A stretch of 64,000 nucleotides of DNA from Candidatus Acutalibacter stercorigallinarum (GTDB lineage Bacteria; Bacillota; Clostridia; Oscillospirales; Acutalibacteraceae), in assembly GCA_019112625.1 (NCBI GenBank), contig DXIW01000013.1:32960-96959 (forward strand), read 5' to 3'. Shown piece after piece: positions 23,996 through 32,813 of the stretch. The translations under genes were made by a program, and so were the position numbers. The stretch's first letter is position 1; each line of letters starts with the position of its first letter. The notes beneath the pieces are model-generated. The model was given only the letters and a program-made list of their open reading frames with translations. It was not told the DNA's origin and did no database searches.

Positions 23996-25036
23996 TTAGG
24001 AAATAAACATGGCGTCGCCGAAGCTGAAGAACCGGTACTTCTCCCGCACGGCCACCTCGTAGGCGTGGAGCACGTGCTCCCGGCCAGCTAACGCGGACAC
24101 CAGCATGATGAGGGTGCTCTCCGGCAGGTGGAAGTTGGTGATAAGGCCGTCCAGGCCCTTGAAGTCATAGCCGGGATAGAGGAAGATGTCGGTCCAGCCC
24201 TCGCTCTCCGTAAAGCGGCCCTCCTTCTGGGCCACGGACTCGATGGTGCGGCAGCTGGTGGTGCCCACGGCGATGACCCGGCCTCCCTTTTCCTTGGTCT
24301 CGTTGATCAGGTCGGCGGTGGCCTGGGGCATGTGGTAGTGCTCGGCGTGCATTTTGTGGTCGGTGATCTTCTCCGCGGTGACGGGGCGGAAGGTGCCCAG
24401 TCCCACGTGGAGGGTGACAAAGCCCAGCTTGACCCCCTTTTCCTGGACCTTTTCCAGGAGCTGGGGGGTGAAGTGCAGCCCGGCGGTAGGGGCGGCGGCG
24501 GAGCCGGTCTCTTTGGAGTAGACCGTCTGGTAGCGCTCCTTGTCCTCCAATTTGGCCTTGATGTAGGGCGGCAGGGGCATCTGGCCGATCTGGTCCAGGA
24601 GGTGAAAAAAGGAGCCGTCGTACTCGAAATGGACCAGGCGGTTGCCCCCCTCCAGCACGGCAGTGACCTCCCCCTTCAGCAGACCCTCGCCAAAGACGAA
24701 ACGGCTGCCGGGCTTGGCCTTTTTCCCGGGGCCGGCCAGGGCCTCCCAGGTGTCGTTCCCCTTGTTTTCCAGGAGGAGAAACTCCACCTGGGCGCCGGTG
24801 CCCTCTTTGACGCCGTAGATGCGGGCGGGCAGCACCCGGGAGTCGTTGAGGATGAGGCAGTCTCCGGGATGGAGCAGGTCCACGATGTCGTAGAAGTGGT
24901 AGTGGCCGATGGCCCCGGTCTTTTTGTCCAGGGTCATCAGCCGGGAGGCGTCCCGGGGCTCCACCGGGGTCTGGGCGATGAGCTCCTCGGGCAGGTCGTA
25001 GGCGAAATCTTTTGTTTCTAAAGTAGTTGCAGGCAT
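23996..25036 (-). CDS. queA: S-adenosylmethionine:tRNA ribosyltransferase-isomerase
   Basis: 346 residues from the ATG at 25036 (normal length); adds the epoxycyclopentane ring to preQ1-tRNA from SAM. Typical segments are [48 protein letters not shown] and GTFRPV. The ribosome site is weak, and GTG at 25045 or TTG at 25057 in the same frame are alternatives. First gene of queA-tgt-yajC, transcribed from a promoter that overlaps the divergent lysine operon promoter. Confidence 0.95.
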   Translation of the reverse strand: MPATTLETKDFAYDLPEELIAQTPVEPRDASRLMTLDKKTGAIGHYHFYDIVDLLHPGDCLILNDSRVLPARIYGVKEGTGAQVEFLLLENKGNDTWEALAGPGKKAKPGSRFVFGEGLLKGEVTAVLEGGNRLVHFEYDGSFFHLLDQIGQMPLPPYIKAKLEDKERYQTVYSKETGSAAAPTAGLHFTPQLLEKVQEKGVKLGFVTLHVGLGTFRPVTAEKITDHKMHAEHYHMPQATADLINETKEKGGRVIAVGTTSCRTIESVAQKEGRFTESEGWTDIFLYPGYDFKGLDGLITNFHLPESTLIMLVSALAGREHVLHAYEVAVREKYRFFSFGDAMFIS

Positions 25037-25065
25037 TTCATTCACCGGTCCCAGCAAATTTTAAT

Positions 25066-25094
25066 ACAATAATTATGGCTGAAAAAATTGACAA
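25066..25094 (-). promoter_or_regulatory. Possible promoter of queA-tgt-yajC
   Basis: Minus strand -35 TTGTCA (25089-25094), 17-nt spacer, -10 TATTGT (25066-25071, four of six matches). The -35 overlaps the -35 of the divergent asd promoter by five bases. Confidence 0.45.
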
Positions 25095-25116
25095 CAGGAA
25101 CAAACTACGGTATGAT
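25088..25116 (+). promoter_or_regulatory. Sigma-A promoter of the lysine/DAP operon
   Basis: -35 TTGACA (25088-25093), 17-nt spacer, -10 TATGAT (25111-25116), directly before the lysine riboswitch. Confidence 0.88.
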
Positions 25117-25289
25117 AAAGGCAAATAGAGGCGCGGCTTTGCAAAAGTAGCGGGCGGGAGGTTTGCCAAAACCGGCGAAGCCCCGTGAAAGGGCGGGCCG
25201 CCGAAGGGCGCATTTGGCAGATGGGCCCTGGTTGTAACCGCGAACAGCGTTGCGACTGTCATCTTTATGATGGAGTGCTATTTACCTTT
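25117..25289 (+). promoter_or_regulatory. Lysine riboswitch (L box)
   Basis: The P1 stem is AAAGG-C-AAATAG (25117-25128) with CTATTT-A-CCTTT (25278-25289). Conserved L-box segments are in order: AGAGGCGCGG, CAAAAGTAG, GTGAAAGGGC, GCCGCCGAAGG, TTGGCAGATGGGCCCTGG, GCGACTGTCATCTTTATG and TGGAGTGCTA. It precedes asd-dapA-dapB, so lysine binding would switch off lysine synthesis through the downstream terminator. The call rests on matching the known consensus from memory. Confidence 0.93.
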
Positions 25290-25350
25290 CGTTTTTCCGG
25301 CGGGCTCGTTTGGTTGGAAAAACACAGCATTTCTATTATAAAGGATGGGC

Positions 25351-25376
25351 AGCCGGTTTTCAACCGGTTTTTTTAT
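25351..25376 (+). terminator. Expression-platform terminator of the lysine riboswitch
   Basis: Stem CCGGTT / AACCGG (25353-25358, 25362-25367) with TTC loop, followed by seven T residues. The stem is short and lies 62 nt after the aptamer. A separate perfect hairpin GTTTTTCC / GGAAAAAC (25291-25298, 25316-25323) lies between them. Confidence 0.75.
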
Positions 25377-25429
25377 TCTCCGGCCGGCCCGCCGGGTCAA
25401 CTCCAGTTACAGAAAGGATCATTGTGGAT

Positions 25430-26509
25430 ATGAAACAGTATCGCGTGGGAATCATCGGATGTACGGGAATGGTGGGGCAGCGTTTTGCCACCCTGCTGGA
25501 AAACCACCCCTGGTTTACGGTGACCGCACTGGCGGCCAGCGCCCGCTCCGCCGGGAAAACCTATGAGGAGGCTGTGGGCAGCCGCTGGGCCATGAAGGTC
25601 CCCATGCCTGCCAGCATGGCGAAAATGACCGTTTACGACGCGGAAAAGGACATGGACGAGATCGTGTCCCAGGTGGATTTTGTGTTCTGCGCCGTGAATA
25701 TGAAGAAGGAGGACATCCGCGCCCTGGAGGAGGCCTACGCCAAAAAGGAGTGCCCGGTCATCTCCAACAACAGCGCCCACCGGGGCACCCCCGATGTGCC
25801 CATGATTATCCCGGAGATCAACGCGGACCACGCCGCGGTGATCGAATCCCAGCGCAAGCGGCTGGGCACCAAGCGGGGCTTTATCGCCGTGAAGTGCAAC
25901 TGCTCCCTGCAGAGCTATGTGCCCGCAATCCATCCCCTGCTGGATTTGGGGGTGACCAAGGTGCTGGCCTGCACCTACCAGGCCATCTCCGGCGCGGGCA
26001 AGACCTTTGAGACCATGCCCGAGATCGTGGACAACGTGATCCCCTACATCGGCGGCGAGGAGGAGAAGTCTGAGCAGGAGCCCCTGAAGATCTGGGGCCA
26101 TGTGGAGAACGGGGTCATCGTGAACACCAACACCCCCTCCATCACCTCCCAGTGCCTGCGGGTGCCTGTGTCTGACGGGCACATGGCGGCGGTGTTCTTC
26201 TCCATGGAGAAGAAGGCCACCCTGGCGGAGATCATCGACCGCTGGGAGCGGTTCCGGGGCCCGGCCCAGGAGCTGGAGCTGCCCAGCGCCCCCAAGCAGT
26301 TCCTCCACTACTTTACCGAGAACGACCGGCCCCAGCCCAAGCTGGACCGGGACCTGGAGGGCGGCATGGCGGTGTCGGTAGGCCGGCTGCGCACCGATAC
26401 CCAGTACGACTACAAGTTCGTGTGCCTTTCCCACAACACCCTGCGGGGCGCCGCGGGCGGGGCGCTGCTCATGGCCGAGCTGCTGTGCAAAAAAGGCTAT
26501 TTTGACTGA
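25430..26509 (+). CDS. asd: Aspartate-semialdehyde dehydrogenase (archaeal/fungal type)
   Basis: 359 residues; reduces aspartyl phosphate with NADPH, the branch step to lysine, threonine and methionine. NADP loop GIIGCTGMVGQRF lies at the N-terminus, the active-site cysteine is in VKCNCSLQSYVP, and SDGHMAAVFFSM follows. The length and the ASARSAGKTYEEAV segment fit the longer archaeal/fungal subtype rather than the E. coli type. The ATG at 25430 is used; a GTG two codons earlier has better spacing to AAAGGA and is possible. First gene under the lysine riboswitch. Confidence 0.93.
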   Translation: MKQYRVGIIGCTGMVGQRFATLLENHPWFTVTALAASARSAGKTYEEAVGSRWAMKVPMPASMAKMTVYDAEKDMDEIVSQVDFVFCAVNMKKEDIRALEEAYAKKECPVISNNSAHRGTPDVPMIIPEINADHAAVIESQRKRLGTKRGFIAVKCNCSLQSYVPAIHPLLDLGVTKVLACTYQAISGAGKTFETMPEIVDNVIPYIGGEEEKSEQEPLKIWGHVENGVIVNTNTPSITSQCLRVPVSDGHMAAVFFSMEKKATLAEIIDRWERFRGPAQELELPSAPKQFLHYFTENDRPQPKLDRDLEGGMAVSVGRLRTDTQYDYKFVCLSHNTLRGAAGGALLMAELLCKKGYFD

Positions 26510-26530
26510 GTTTTCCTGGGAGGAGATACC

Positions 26531-27424
26531 ATGAAGAAAGACATGATCTTTACCGGGGCGGGCACCGCCCTGGTCACCCCCTTTACCCCCGCCGGGGAGA
26601 TTGCCTGGGAGGAGCTGGAGAAGCTGGTGGACTTCCAGCTGGAGGGCGGCATCGACGCCATCATCGCCTGCGGCACCACCGGCGAGGCGGCCACCATGAC
26701 CGCCGAGGAGCACCTGAAAGTGGTGGATTTCATCATCAAGAAGGTAAACGGCCGGGTGCCTGTTATCGCCGGGACCGGCAGCAACGACACCGCGTTCTGC
26801 GTGGAGCTGTCCCAGGAGGCGAAACAGCTGGGGGCCGACGGCCTGCTGCTGGTGACCCCCTACTACAACAAGACCTCCCAGAAGGGGCTGGTGGAGAGCT
26901 TTGACTACATCGCCGACACGGTGAAGATGCCCTGCATCCTCTACAATGTGCCCAGCCGCACCGGGTGCAATATCCAGATTGAGACCTACTGCCAGCTGGC
27001 CAAGAACCCCTATGTGGTGGCGGTGAAGGAGGCCAGCGGCAACGCGGCCCTGGCTGCCCGGATTGTGGCCCAGTGCGGCGACAGCCTGACGGTCTACTCT
27101 GGGGAGGACAACATGACACTGTCCCTGATGGCGTTGGGCGGCAAGGGCGTGATCTCGGTGTTCTCCAACGCCCTGCCCCGGCAGATGCACGACCTGGCCG
27201 CCGCCATGTTAAACGGCGACCTGGACACCGCCCGGGCCCTGAACAACCAGTACCTGGACCTGATGGACGGGTTCTTCCTGGACGTGAACCCCATCCCCAT
27301 CAAGGAGGCGCTGTACCAGATGGGGCTGATTGGGTCCAACTTCTGCCGCCTGCCCCTGACCACCATGACCGAGGCCGGGGCGGCGAAACTCACTGTCCTG
27401 CTGAAAAAGCACCAGCTGGTGTAA
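26531..27424 (+). CDS. dapA: 4-hydroxy-tetrahydrodipicolinate synthase
   Basis: A 297-residue TIM-barrel aldolase that joins pyruvate and aspartate semialdehyde. It carries ACGTTGEAATM, the tyrosine motif ILYNVPSRTG, and the Schiff-base lysine in VVAVKEASGN at about residue 162. The end of the barrel carries YSGEDNMTL and GGKGVISV. The length is normal. GGGAGGAGA precedes the ATG, 21 bp after asd. Confidence 0.97.
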   Translation: MKKDMIFTGAGTALVTPFTPAGEIAWEELEKLVDFQLEGGIDAIIACGTTGEAATMTAEEHLKVVDFIIKKVNGRVPVIAGTGSNDTAFCVELSQEAKQLGADGLLLVTPYYNKTSQKGLVESFDYIADTVKMPCILYNVPSRTGCNIQIETYCQLAKNPYVVAVKEASGNAALAARIVAQCGDSLTVYSGEDNMTLSLMALGGKGVISVFSNALPRQMHDLAAAMLNGDLDTARALNNQYLDLMDGFFLDVNPIPIKEALYQMGLIGSNFCRLPLTTMTEAGAAKLTVLLKKHQLV

Positions 27425-27466
27425 AGCCCGGGACCCGGGGAATGAAAAAAAGGAAGGATGGTAGCC

Positions 27467-28219
27467 ATGACGGAGCTTATTTTGTGCGGCTGCGGGGGAA
27501 AGATGGGCGCCGCGGTACGCAACTTCGCGGAGGGCCGGCAGGACTGTAAGATCGTGGCCGGTGTGGACATCGCCGGCGGGGACCAGGCGGGCTTTCCCGT
27601 ATATTCCAGCCTGGACCAGGTGAAGGAGCGGGGGTCGGTGATCATCGACTTCTCCCATCCGTCCTGCCTTGCCTCCATCCTGGACTACTGCCGCTCCCAC
27701 CCCGGGGTGGCCGCGGTGCTGTGCACCACCGGCTACAGCCAGGAGCAGACCGAGGCCATCAAGGAGGCAGCCAAGGAGCTGCCCCTGTTCTACTCCCGGA
27801 ACATGTCGCTGGGGGTGAACCTGCTCATTGAGCTGGCGAAAAAGGCGGAGAGCGTACTTGGCGAGGACTTCGACGTGGAAATCGTGGAGGCCCACCACAA
27901 CCAGAAGATCGACGCCCCCAGCGGCACGGCGCTGATGATCGCCGACGCCATCAACCAGGTGCGGCAGGAGAAGATGCGCTACACCTACGACCGGCACTCC
28001 CAGCGGAAAAAGCGGGAGAAGGACGAGATCGGCCTGCACTCGGTGCGGGGCGGCACCATTGTGGGGGAGCACCAGGTGATTTTCGCCGGACAGCATGAGG
28101 TCATCACCTTGTCCCACTCCGCCCAATCCAAGGAGCTGTTCGCCGCCGGGGCTGTGAACGCCGCCCGCTTTATGGACGGGAAAGGCCCCGGGCTTTACGA
28201 TATGTCCCACTTGATTTGA
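27467..28219 (+). CDS. dapB: 4-hydroxy-tetrahydrodipicolinate reductase
   Basis: 250 residues; reduces the DapA product with NAD(P)H. It has the N-terminal dinucleotide loop GCGGKMG, the catalytic signature EAHHNQKIDAPSGTA and the C-terminal VRGGTIVGEHQVIFAG. The ATG at 27467 is used because GGAAGG is well spaced before it; an ATG three codons earlier abuts the ribosome site. Confidence 0.97.
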   Translation: MTELILCGCGGKMGAAVRNFAEGRQDCKIVAGVDIAGGDQAGFPVYSSLDQVKERGSVIIDFSHPSCLASILDYCRSHPGVAAVLCTTGYSQEQTEAIKEAAKELPLFYSRNMSLGVNLLIELAKKAESVLGEDFDVEIVEAHHNQKIDAPSGTALMIADAINQVRQEKMRYTYDRHSQRKKREKDEIGLHSVRGGTIVGEHQVIFAGQHEVITLSHSAQSKELFAAGAVNAARFMDGKGPGLYDMSHLI

Positions 28220-28245
28220 GGGGAGCACCCCGGAAAGGAGCCGTT

Positions 28246-28704
28246 ATGAGCGATTCTATGGTCATCAGCACGGTAGACGACATCACCCTGGTCACCCTGG
28301 CTGGGTTCCCCGCCAAGGTGGAGACCTTGGCGAAGCTGTTCGACGCCATTTCCAAGTACCACATCAACATCGACATGATCTCCATGGCGCCCACCCAGAG
28401 CGCCTACACCGGCCTGTCCTTTACCATCGCGGACAGCGACCTCATCGACATCCTCTCCTTTACCTCGGCCCTGAAGAAGGAGAAGGACCTGGACGTGATT
28501 GTGAGCAGCGTGAACCACAAGATCTCGGTGCGGGACCCGGCCATGAAAAACACCCCCGGCATCGCCGCAAGGGTGTTTGGCGCCATCGCCCAGACCGACG
28601 CGGACATCCGGCTCATCACCACCTCGGATATTGAGATCTCCCTTGTCGTCACGGCGGCGGATTTTGACAGCGTACTGGAGGCCATCCAGGCCGCCAAGGG
28701 CTGA
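28246..28704 (+). CDS. Stand-alone double ACT-domain protein (aspartokinase regulatory-domain-like)
   Basis: 152 residues, two ACT repeats in tandem: about 5-75 (ITLVTLAGFPAKVETLAKLF) and 80-150 (TPGIAARVFGAIAQTDADIRLIT with SDIEISLVV). This is the layout of the C-terminal regulatory half of aspartate kinase, but no kinase domain is attached. It is the last gene of asd-dapA-dapB (26 bp gap, AAAGGAG site). It may bind lysine or threonine and act on an aspartokinase encoded elsewhere; that is inference. No DNA-binding motif is seen. Confidence 0.85.
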   Translation: MSDSMVISTVDDITLVTLAGFPAKVETLAKLFDAISKYHINIDMISMAPTQSAYTGLSFTIADSDLIDILSFTSALKKEKDLDVIVSSVNHKISVRDPAMKNTPGIAARVFGAIAQTDADIRLITTSDIEISLVVTAADFDSVLEAIQAAKG

Positions 28705-28728
28705 ACGGACGAATCAAATAAGAAACAG

Positions 28729-28770
28729 CAGCTCCCGGTTGGAACGCCCAGCCGGGAGCTGTTCTATTTT
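28729..28770 (+). terminator. Terminator of the lysine operon
   Basis: Stem CAGCTCCCGG / CCGGGAGCTG (28729-28738, 28752-28761), extended inward by TTGG/CCAG pairing, then a T-rich tail. It overlaps the stop codon of the convergent yfhO gene. Confidence 0.85.
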
Positions 28771-31408
28771 AGAGATGGAGCAGGAGCCACGCCCCCATCG
28801 GGAAAAGGTAGAGCAGGGTGATCTCCGCTGTGAACAGGGCCAAGAGCAGGGACGGCGCGGCCCGGCACCAGTGCCGCCGGAGGGACTCCCCCGCCCGGGT
28901 GCGGGAGAAAAACCGCCAGCCAAGGCACAGGGCCGCCCCGGCCGCGGTGAGGGCCAGGCCCAATCGCAGCCCTTGGGGCACCAGGGTCACCTCCACCTGG
29001 TGCTGGCCCAGGGCGAGGGGGATTTCCAGGAAGCAGCCCAGCACGGTGCGGGCGGGGACCTCCTCCCCGTCTACGGTGACGCGCAGGCCCGGGTCACCGG
29101 GCAGGGAGAGGAACAGGGACTGCCCCTCCCCCGCCTGGACGGTGCCGGTTATCCGGCCCTGGGAAAAGCCCAGGGAGGTGTCGTCTAAAGCTGCCCGGAA
29201 CCGGTGGAGGCGCGCCTGGGGCAGGCCGCAGACCCCGAAGGAGGAGAGCCGGACGGGCTTGCGCACCTCCACTTCTACGGTGACGGTCTGGTGGGAGAAA
29301 TCGCCCAGCTTTAGGATGCCGTTCTGGCTCTGGGTGGGGTAGCTGTCCGCGACCACCCTGCCGTTGACTGTCACCTGGAAGGCGTCGTTGATATCCTCCT
29401 TCAGGCGGACGGTGTTGTCCCGAAAGGCGTCGAAATAGAGGATCTCCCTCTCCCCTACCTGGATATGGTAGGTAAGGCGGGCGCTGTCACTCACCGGGGT
29501 GAGGGTGAGGACGCCGTCGGTTTCCTCCCAGGTGAGGCCGTGGAGCTGGCTGGGCTGGCAGCGGCGGAAGGCGCCGGTCCCCTCCCCGGTGAGGCTGCGG
29601 TACACCGCGTCCTGGAGGGCGAAGCGGTCGCGCTGCTCCAGGGTCTCCGGCAGGGAGCCGGTCTGCACCAGATAGCCCAGGTTTCCGCTGCCGGTGGGGG
29701 TCCAGCGCAAATCGGAGGAGAGCACGTACTTGTTGGAGAGGAGGGTGTCGCTGAGGGCGGTGCCGCCGCTGGAGGAGGTCTCCATCCAGTAGGAACTGTA
29801 CCCCAGCTGCTTGACGGTGTGGAGGTAGCTGTCGCCGGTGAAGGAGGTGTAGTGGTCCAGGGTGGGGTAGCCCAGGGCCCCCAGGAGATTCACATCGCAG
29901 AATTTGTGGGAGGTCTTGACCCGGTAGAGGCCCTCGTCGGGGATGGCCGGGGCGGCGAGGAGGGATTGCTCCCCCTGGGGCACCCGGGCGGGAGGGCCCA
30001 GGAACAGCGCTGCTTGGAAAGCACTCTGCACCAGGCAGGCCAGCAGCAGGGCCCCGGTGAGGGCCCGTCCCCCTAATCGGCGGCGCTTGCGCAGCAGGAG
30101 GGCGCTGCCGATGGCACCGGCGGCGGGCAGGGCCACGGCGCACAGGGCGGCGAAGCTGGGGCCGTCCATCCACAGGGAGGAGGTGTAGGCGTCAATGGCC
30201 TCCAGGCGGAAGAGGAGGAGCCAGGCCCCTCCCCCTGCCGCCAGCAGGAGGAAGGCCCCGGGCAGCAGGGGCCAGGGGGATTGCAGGCGGCGGGGCGCGG
30301 GGGCGTTTTCCAGGCTGGCCAGCGCATCCGCCCCATACCACAGGGCCAGGAACAGGGGGATGTACCCGTAGCGGGCGGGGAAGGCCTGGTAGCTCCCCGT
30401 GTGCCACAGGGAGTTGACGGGCTCCACCACCAGGGGCAGGGCTGTGAGCAGGAGGGACAGGAGCAGGGCGCGCCGCTTGGGCGTCGCCGGGAAGGCGTGC
30501 CACAGGAGGGGCAAACACACCGCCCCGGCGGTGCACAGGAGCATGGGCAGGGTGGTGAGGCAGGAGGTGAAAAATCCCCCGGTGCGCAGGTGGTCCAGGA
30601 GGGTCTTTTCCATGCGGGCGGAGCGGAGGCACTGGAGCAGACTGGGCAGCCACACCACTGCGGTGAGGAGCAGGGAGACGATGGCGCAGGCCCCCAGCTT
30701 CCCGGCGGCGGGGGCGCGCTCCCCTTTGGGGAGGCAGAAGAACAGGAACAGCCCGCCGCAGAGCACCAGGGCCAGCAGGAGCATGTAACTGAGGTAGTAA
30801 TTCACCACCAGGGCGGCGGACAGGGCCAACAGGAACAGGCGGTACCGGCCCCGGTACACCAGCTGGGAGAAGCCGCGCATCACCAGGGGGAACAGGCAGA
30901 GCATGTCCAGCCACACCAGATTTTGGTAGTAGAGGAGCCCGTACCCGCACAGGCCGTAGGAGAGGCCGAAAAACAGGTGCTTCCCCCGGCCCAGGGAGGG
31001 GTACTCCCGCTGGAAAAACCAGGCCCCGCTGGCCGCGGCCAGGGAGAGCTTGAGGAGCACCAGGAGGTTTGCCAGCAGGTAGAGCTGGGCCTTCTCCCAA
31101 AAGAGGGCGAGGAAGCTGAAGGGGCTGGCCAGAAAAAAGAAGAACACCCCATAGAAGCTCATGCCGCCGGCGTTTTGCAGGTTGAGGAAAAAGCCGCTGT
31201 CCCCCTGGAGGATGTCCTGGAGCTCCATGAGCAGGGGCACCACCTGCTGATCCATGTCCCCCCAGGAGAGGGTCTTTTCCCCCAAGGGGTATAGGCCGAA
31301 GCAGGCGTACACCAGGCACAGCAGCCCCGCTGCCATAAGGAAGGCCAGGGCGGCTGTGACGGCCGCGGCCCCTCTCCCCTCTGTTTTTCCTGTGCAGGCG
31401 CGGGCCAT
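28769..31408 (-). CDS. YfhO family membrane protein
   Basis: 879 residues. The N-terminal 480 residues hold many membrane helices separated by GDMDQQVVPLLMELQDIL and NAGGMSFYG loops typical of YfhO, a GT-C-fold glycosyltransferase-like family. The middle to C-terminal extracytoplasmic part (about 490-820) is beta-rich, followed by a last helix near 830-850 and another near 860-875. In other Firmicutes YfhO members help glycosylate lipoteichoic acid; a role in envelope sugars is likely but the substrate is unknown. GGAAGGAGG precedes the ATG. It is a single gene with two putative operators upstream. Confidence 0.85.
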   Translation of the reverse strand: MARACTGKTEGRGAAAVTAALAFLMAAGLLCLVYACFGLYPLGEKTLSWGDMDQQVVPLLMELQDILQGDSGFFLNLQNAGGMSFYGVFFFFLASPFSFLALFWEKAQLYLLANLLVLLKLSLAAASGAWFFQREYPSLGRGKHLFFGLSYGLCGYGLLYYQNLVWLDMLCLFPLVMRGFSQLVYRGRYRLFLLALSAALVVNYYLSYMLLLALVLCGGLFLFFCLPKGERAPAAGKLGACAIVSLLLTAVVWLPSLLQCLRSARMEKTLLDHLRTGGFFTSCLTTLPMLLCTAGAVCLPLLWHAFPATPKRRALLLSLLLTALPLVVEPVNSLWHTGSYQAFPARYGYIPLFLALWYGADALASLENAPAPRRLQSPWPLLPGAFLLLAAGGGAWLLLFRLEAIDAYTSSLWMDGPSFAALCAVALPAAGAIGSALLLRKRRRLGGRALTGALLLACLVQSAFQAALFLGPPARVPQGEQSLLAAPAIPDEGLYRVKTSHKFCDVNLLGALGYPTLDHYTSFTGDSYLHTVKQLGYSSYWMETSSSGGTALSDTLLSNKYVLSSDLRWTPTGSGNLGYLVQTGSLPETLEQRDRFALQDAVYRSLTGEGTGAFRRCQPSQLHGLTWEETDGVLTLTPVSDSARLTYHIQVGEREILYFDAFRDNTVRLKEDINDAFQVTVNGRVVADSYPTQSQNGILKLGDFSHQTVTVEVEVRKPVRLSSFGVCGLPQARLHRFRAALDDTSLGFSQGRITGTVQAGEGQSLFLSLPGDPGLRVTVDGEEVPARTVLGCFLEIPLALGQHQVEVTLVPQGLRLGLALTAAGAALCLGWRFFSRTRAGESLRRHWCRAAPSLLLALFTAEITLLYLFPMGAWLLLHL

Positions 31409-31430
31409 AGGATGGCCTCCTTCCCGATTG

Positions 31431-31480
31431 ATTTATAGTTATAAACCAGGTTGTCCGCTTTTAGTTTATAACAATAAACC
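31431..31480. promoter_or_regulatory. Pair of palindromic operator-like sites upstream of yfhO
   Basis: ATTTATAGTTATAAACC (31431-31447) and GTTTATAACAATAAACC (31464-31480) are near copies. Each has a TTTAT/ATAAA dyad, with a 33-bp offset (about three helical turns), 23-72 bp before the yfhO start. Confidence 0.5.
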
Positions 31481-31504
31481 ACCGGCGTCAAGGGGAAAGA
31501 TGTC

Positions 31505-31537
31505 GGGAAAAAGAAAGGGCCGGGGTCTCCCCCGGCC
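31505..31537 (-). terminator. Terminator of tyrS
   Basis: Stem GGCCGGGG / CCCCGGCC (31518-31525, 31530-31537), followed on the minus strand by a T-rich TTTCTTTTT. Confidence 0.85.
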
Positions 31538-31556
31538 TCGAAAAAACGGAATGGAT

Positions 31557-32783
31557 TTACTGCAAGGTGACTTTGTGGAACACTTTCTTGCCCTTGCGGA
31601 TGATGAGCTGGCCGTCCTGGAAATCGGCGGGGCCGAAGCTCTGGGCCACGTCGGTGACCTTCTGGTCGCTGACGGTGACGCCGCCCTGCTGCACCAAGCG
31701 GCGGCCCTCCCCCTTGGAGGGGACCAGGCCGGTCTTCAACAGCAGCTCAAGGATGTTGATCTTCCCGTCGGTCAGGTCATCCTGGGAGAGCTGGGTGGTG
31801 GGCATGTTGTCGGTGTTGGCGCCGCCGCCGAACAGGGCCCGGGCGGCCTGTTGGGCCTTTTGGGCCTCCTCCTCGCCGTGGACCATTTTGGTGAGCTCGA
31901 AGGCCAGGATCTCCTTGGCCTTGTTGAGCTCCGCGCCCTCCCAGCGGTCCATCTCGTCGATCTGCTCCAGGGGCAGGAAGGTGAGCATGCGCACGCACTT
32001 CTTCACGTCCGCGTCCTCCACGTTGCGCCAGTACTGGTAGAAGTCGAAGGGGCTGGTCTTTTCCGGGTCCAGCCACACGGCGTTGCCCGCGGTCTTGCCC
32101 ATCTTCTTACCCTGGGAGTCGGTGAGCAGGGCGATGGTCATGGCGAAGGCGTCCTTGCCCAGCTTGCGGCGGATGAGCTCGGTGCCGCCCAGCATATTGC
32201 TCCACTGGTCGTTGCCGCCAAACTGCATGTTGCAGCCGTAGTGCTGGTACAGGTAGTAGAAGTCGTAGCTCTGCATGGGCATGTAGTTGAATTCCAGGAA
32301 GGAGAGGCCCTTCTCCATGCGCTGCTTGAAGCACTCGGCCCGGAGCATGTTGTTGACGGAGAAGCAGGCGCCGATGTCCCGGATGAAGTCGATGTAGTTC
32401 AGGTTTAAGAGCCAGTCGGCGTTGTTGACCATCTGGGCCTTGCCCTCGCCAAACTCGATGAAGCGCTCCATCTGCTTTTTGAAGCAGGCGCAGTTGTGCT
32501 CGATGGTCTCCCGGGTCATCATGGAGCGCATGTCCGTGCGGCCGGAGGGGTCGCCGATCATGGCGGTGCCGCCGCCGATGAGGGCGATGGGCCGGTTGCC
32601 CGCCATCTGCAGGCGCTTCATCAGGGTGAGGGCCATGAAATGGCCCACGTGGAGGCTGTCCGCCGTGGGGTCGAAGCCGATGTAGAACACGGCTTGGCCG
32701 TTGTTGATGACCTTGCGGATCTCCTCCTCGTCGGTGACCTGGGCGATAAGGCCCCGGGCTTTCAGTTCTTCGTAGATCTCCAT
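31557..32783 (-). CDS. tyrS: Tyrosine--tRNA ligase
   Basis: A 408-residue class I synthetase. The HIGH-like motif is SLHVGHFM near residue 45 and the KMSKS-like motif is KMGKTAGN. A C-terminal S4 RNA-binding domain (about 340-405) ends it. The ATG at 32783 follows AAAGGAG. It has a T-box leader, its own consensus promoter and a terminator, so expression should follow tRNA-Tyr charging. Confidence 0.97.
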   Translation of the reverse strand: MEIYEELKARGLIAQVTDEEEIRKVINNGQAVFYIGFDPTADSLHVGHFMALTLMKRLQMAGNRPIALIGGGTAMIGDPSGRTDMRSMMTRETIEHNCACFKKQMERFIEFGEGKAQMVNNADWLLNLNYIDFIRDIGACFSVNNMLRAECFKQRMEKGLSFLEFNYMPMQSYDFYYLYQHYGCNMQFGGNDQWSNMLGGTELIRRKLGKDAFAMTIALLTDSQGKKMGKTAGNAVWLDPEKTSPFDFYQYWRNVEDADVKKCVRMLTFLPLEQIDEMDRWEGAELNKAKEILAFELTKMVHGEEEAQKAQQAARALFGGGANTDNMPTTQLSQDDLTDGKINILELLLKTGLVPSKGEGRRLVQQGGVTVSDQKVTDVAQSFGPADFQDGQLIIRKGKKVFHKVTLQ

Positions 32784-32813
32784 GGTAGTTGCTCCTTTCG
32801 TCTTTCTGGGGGC

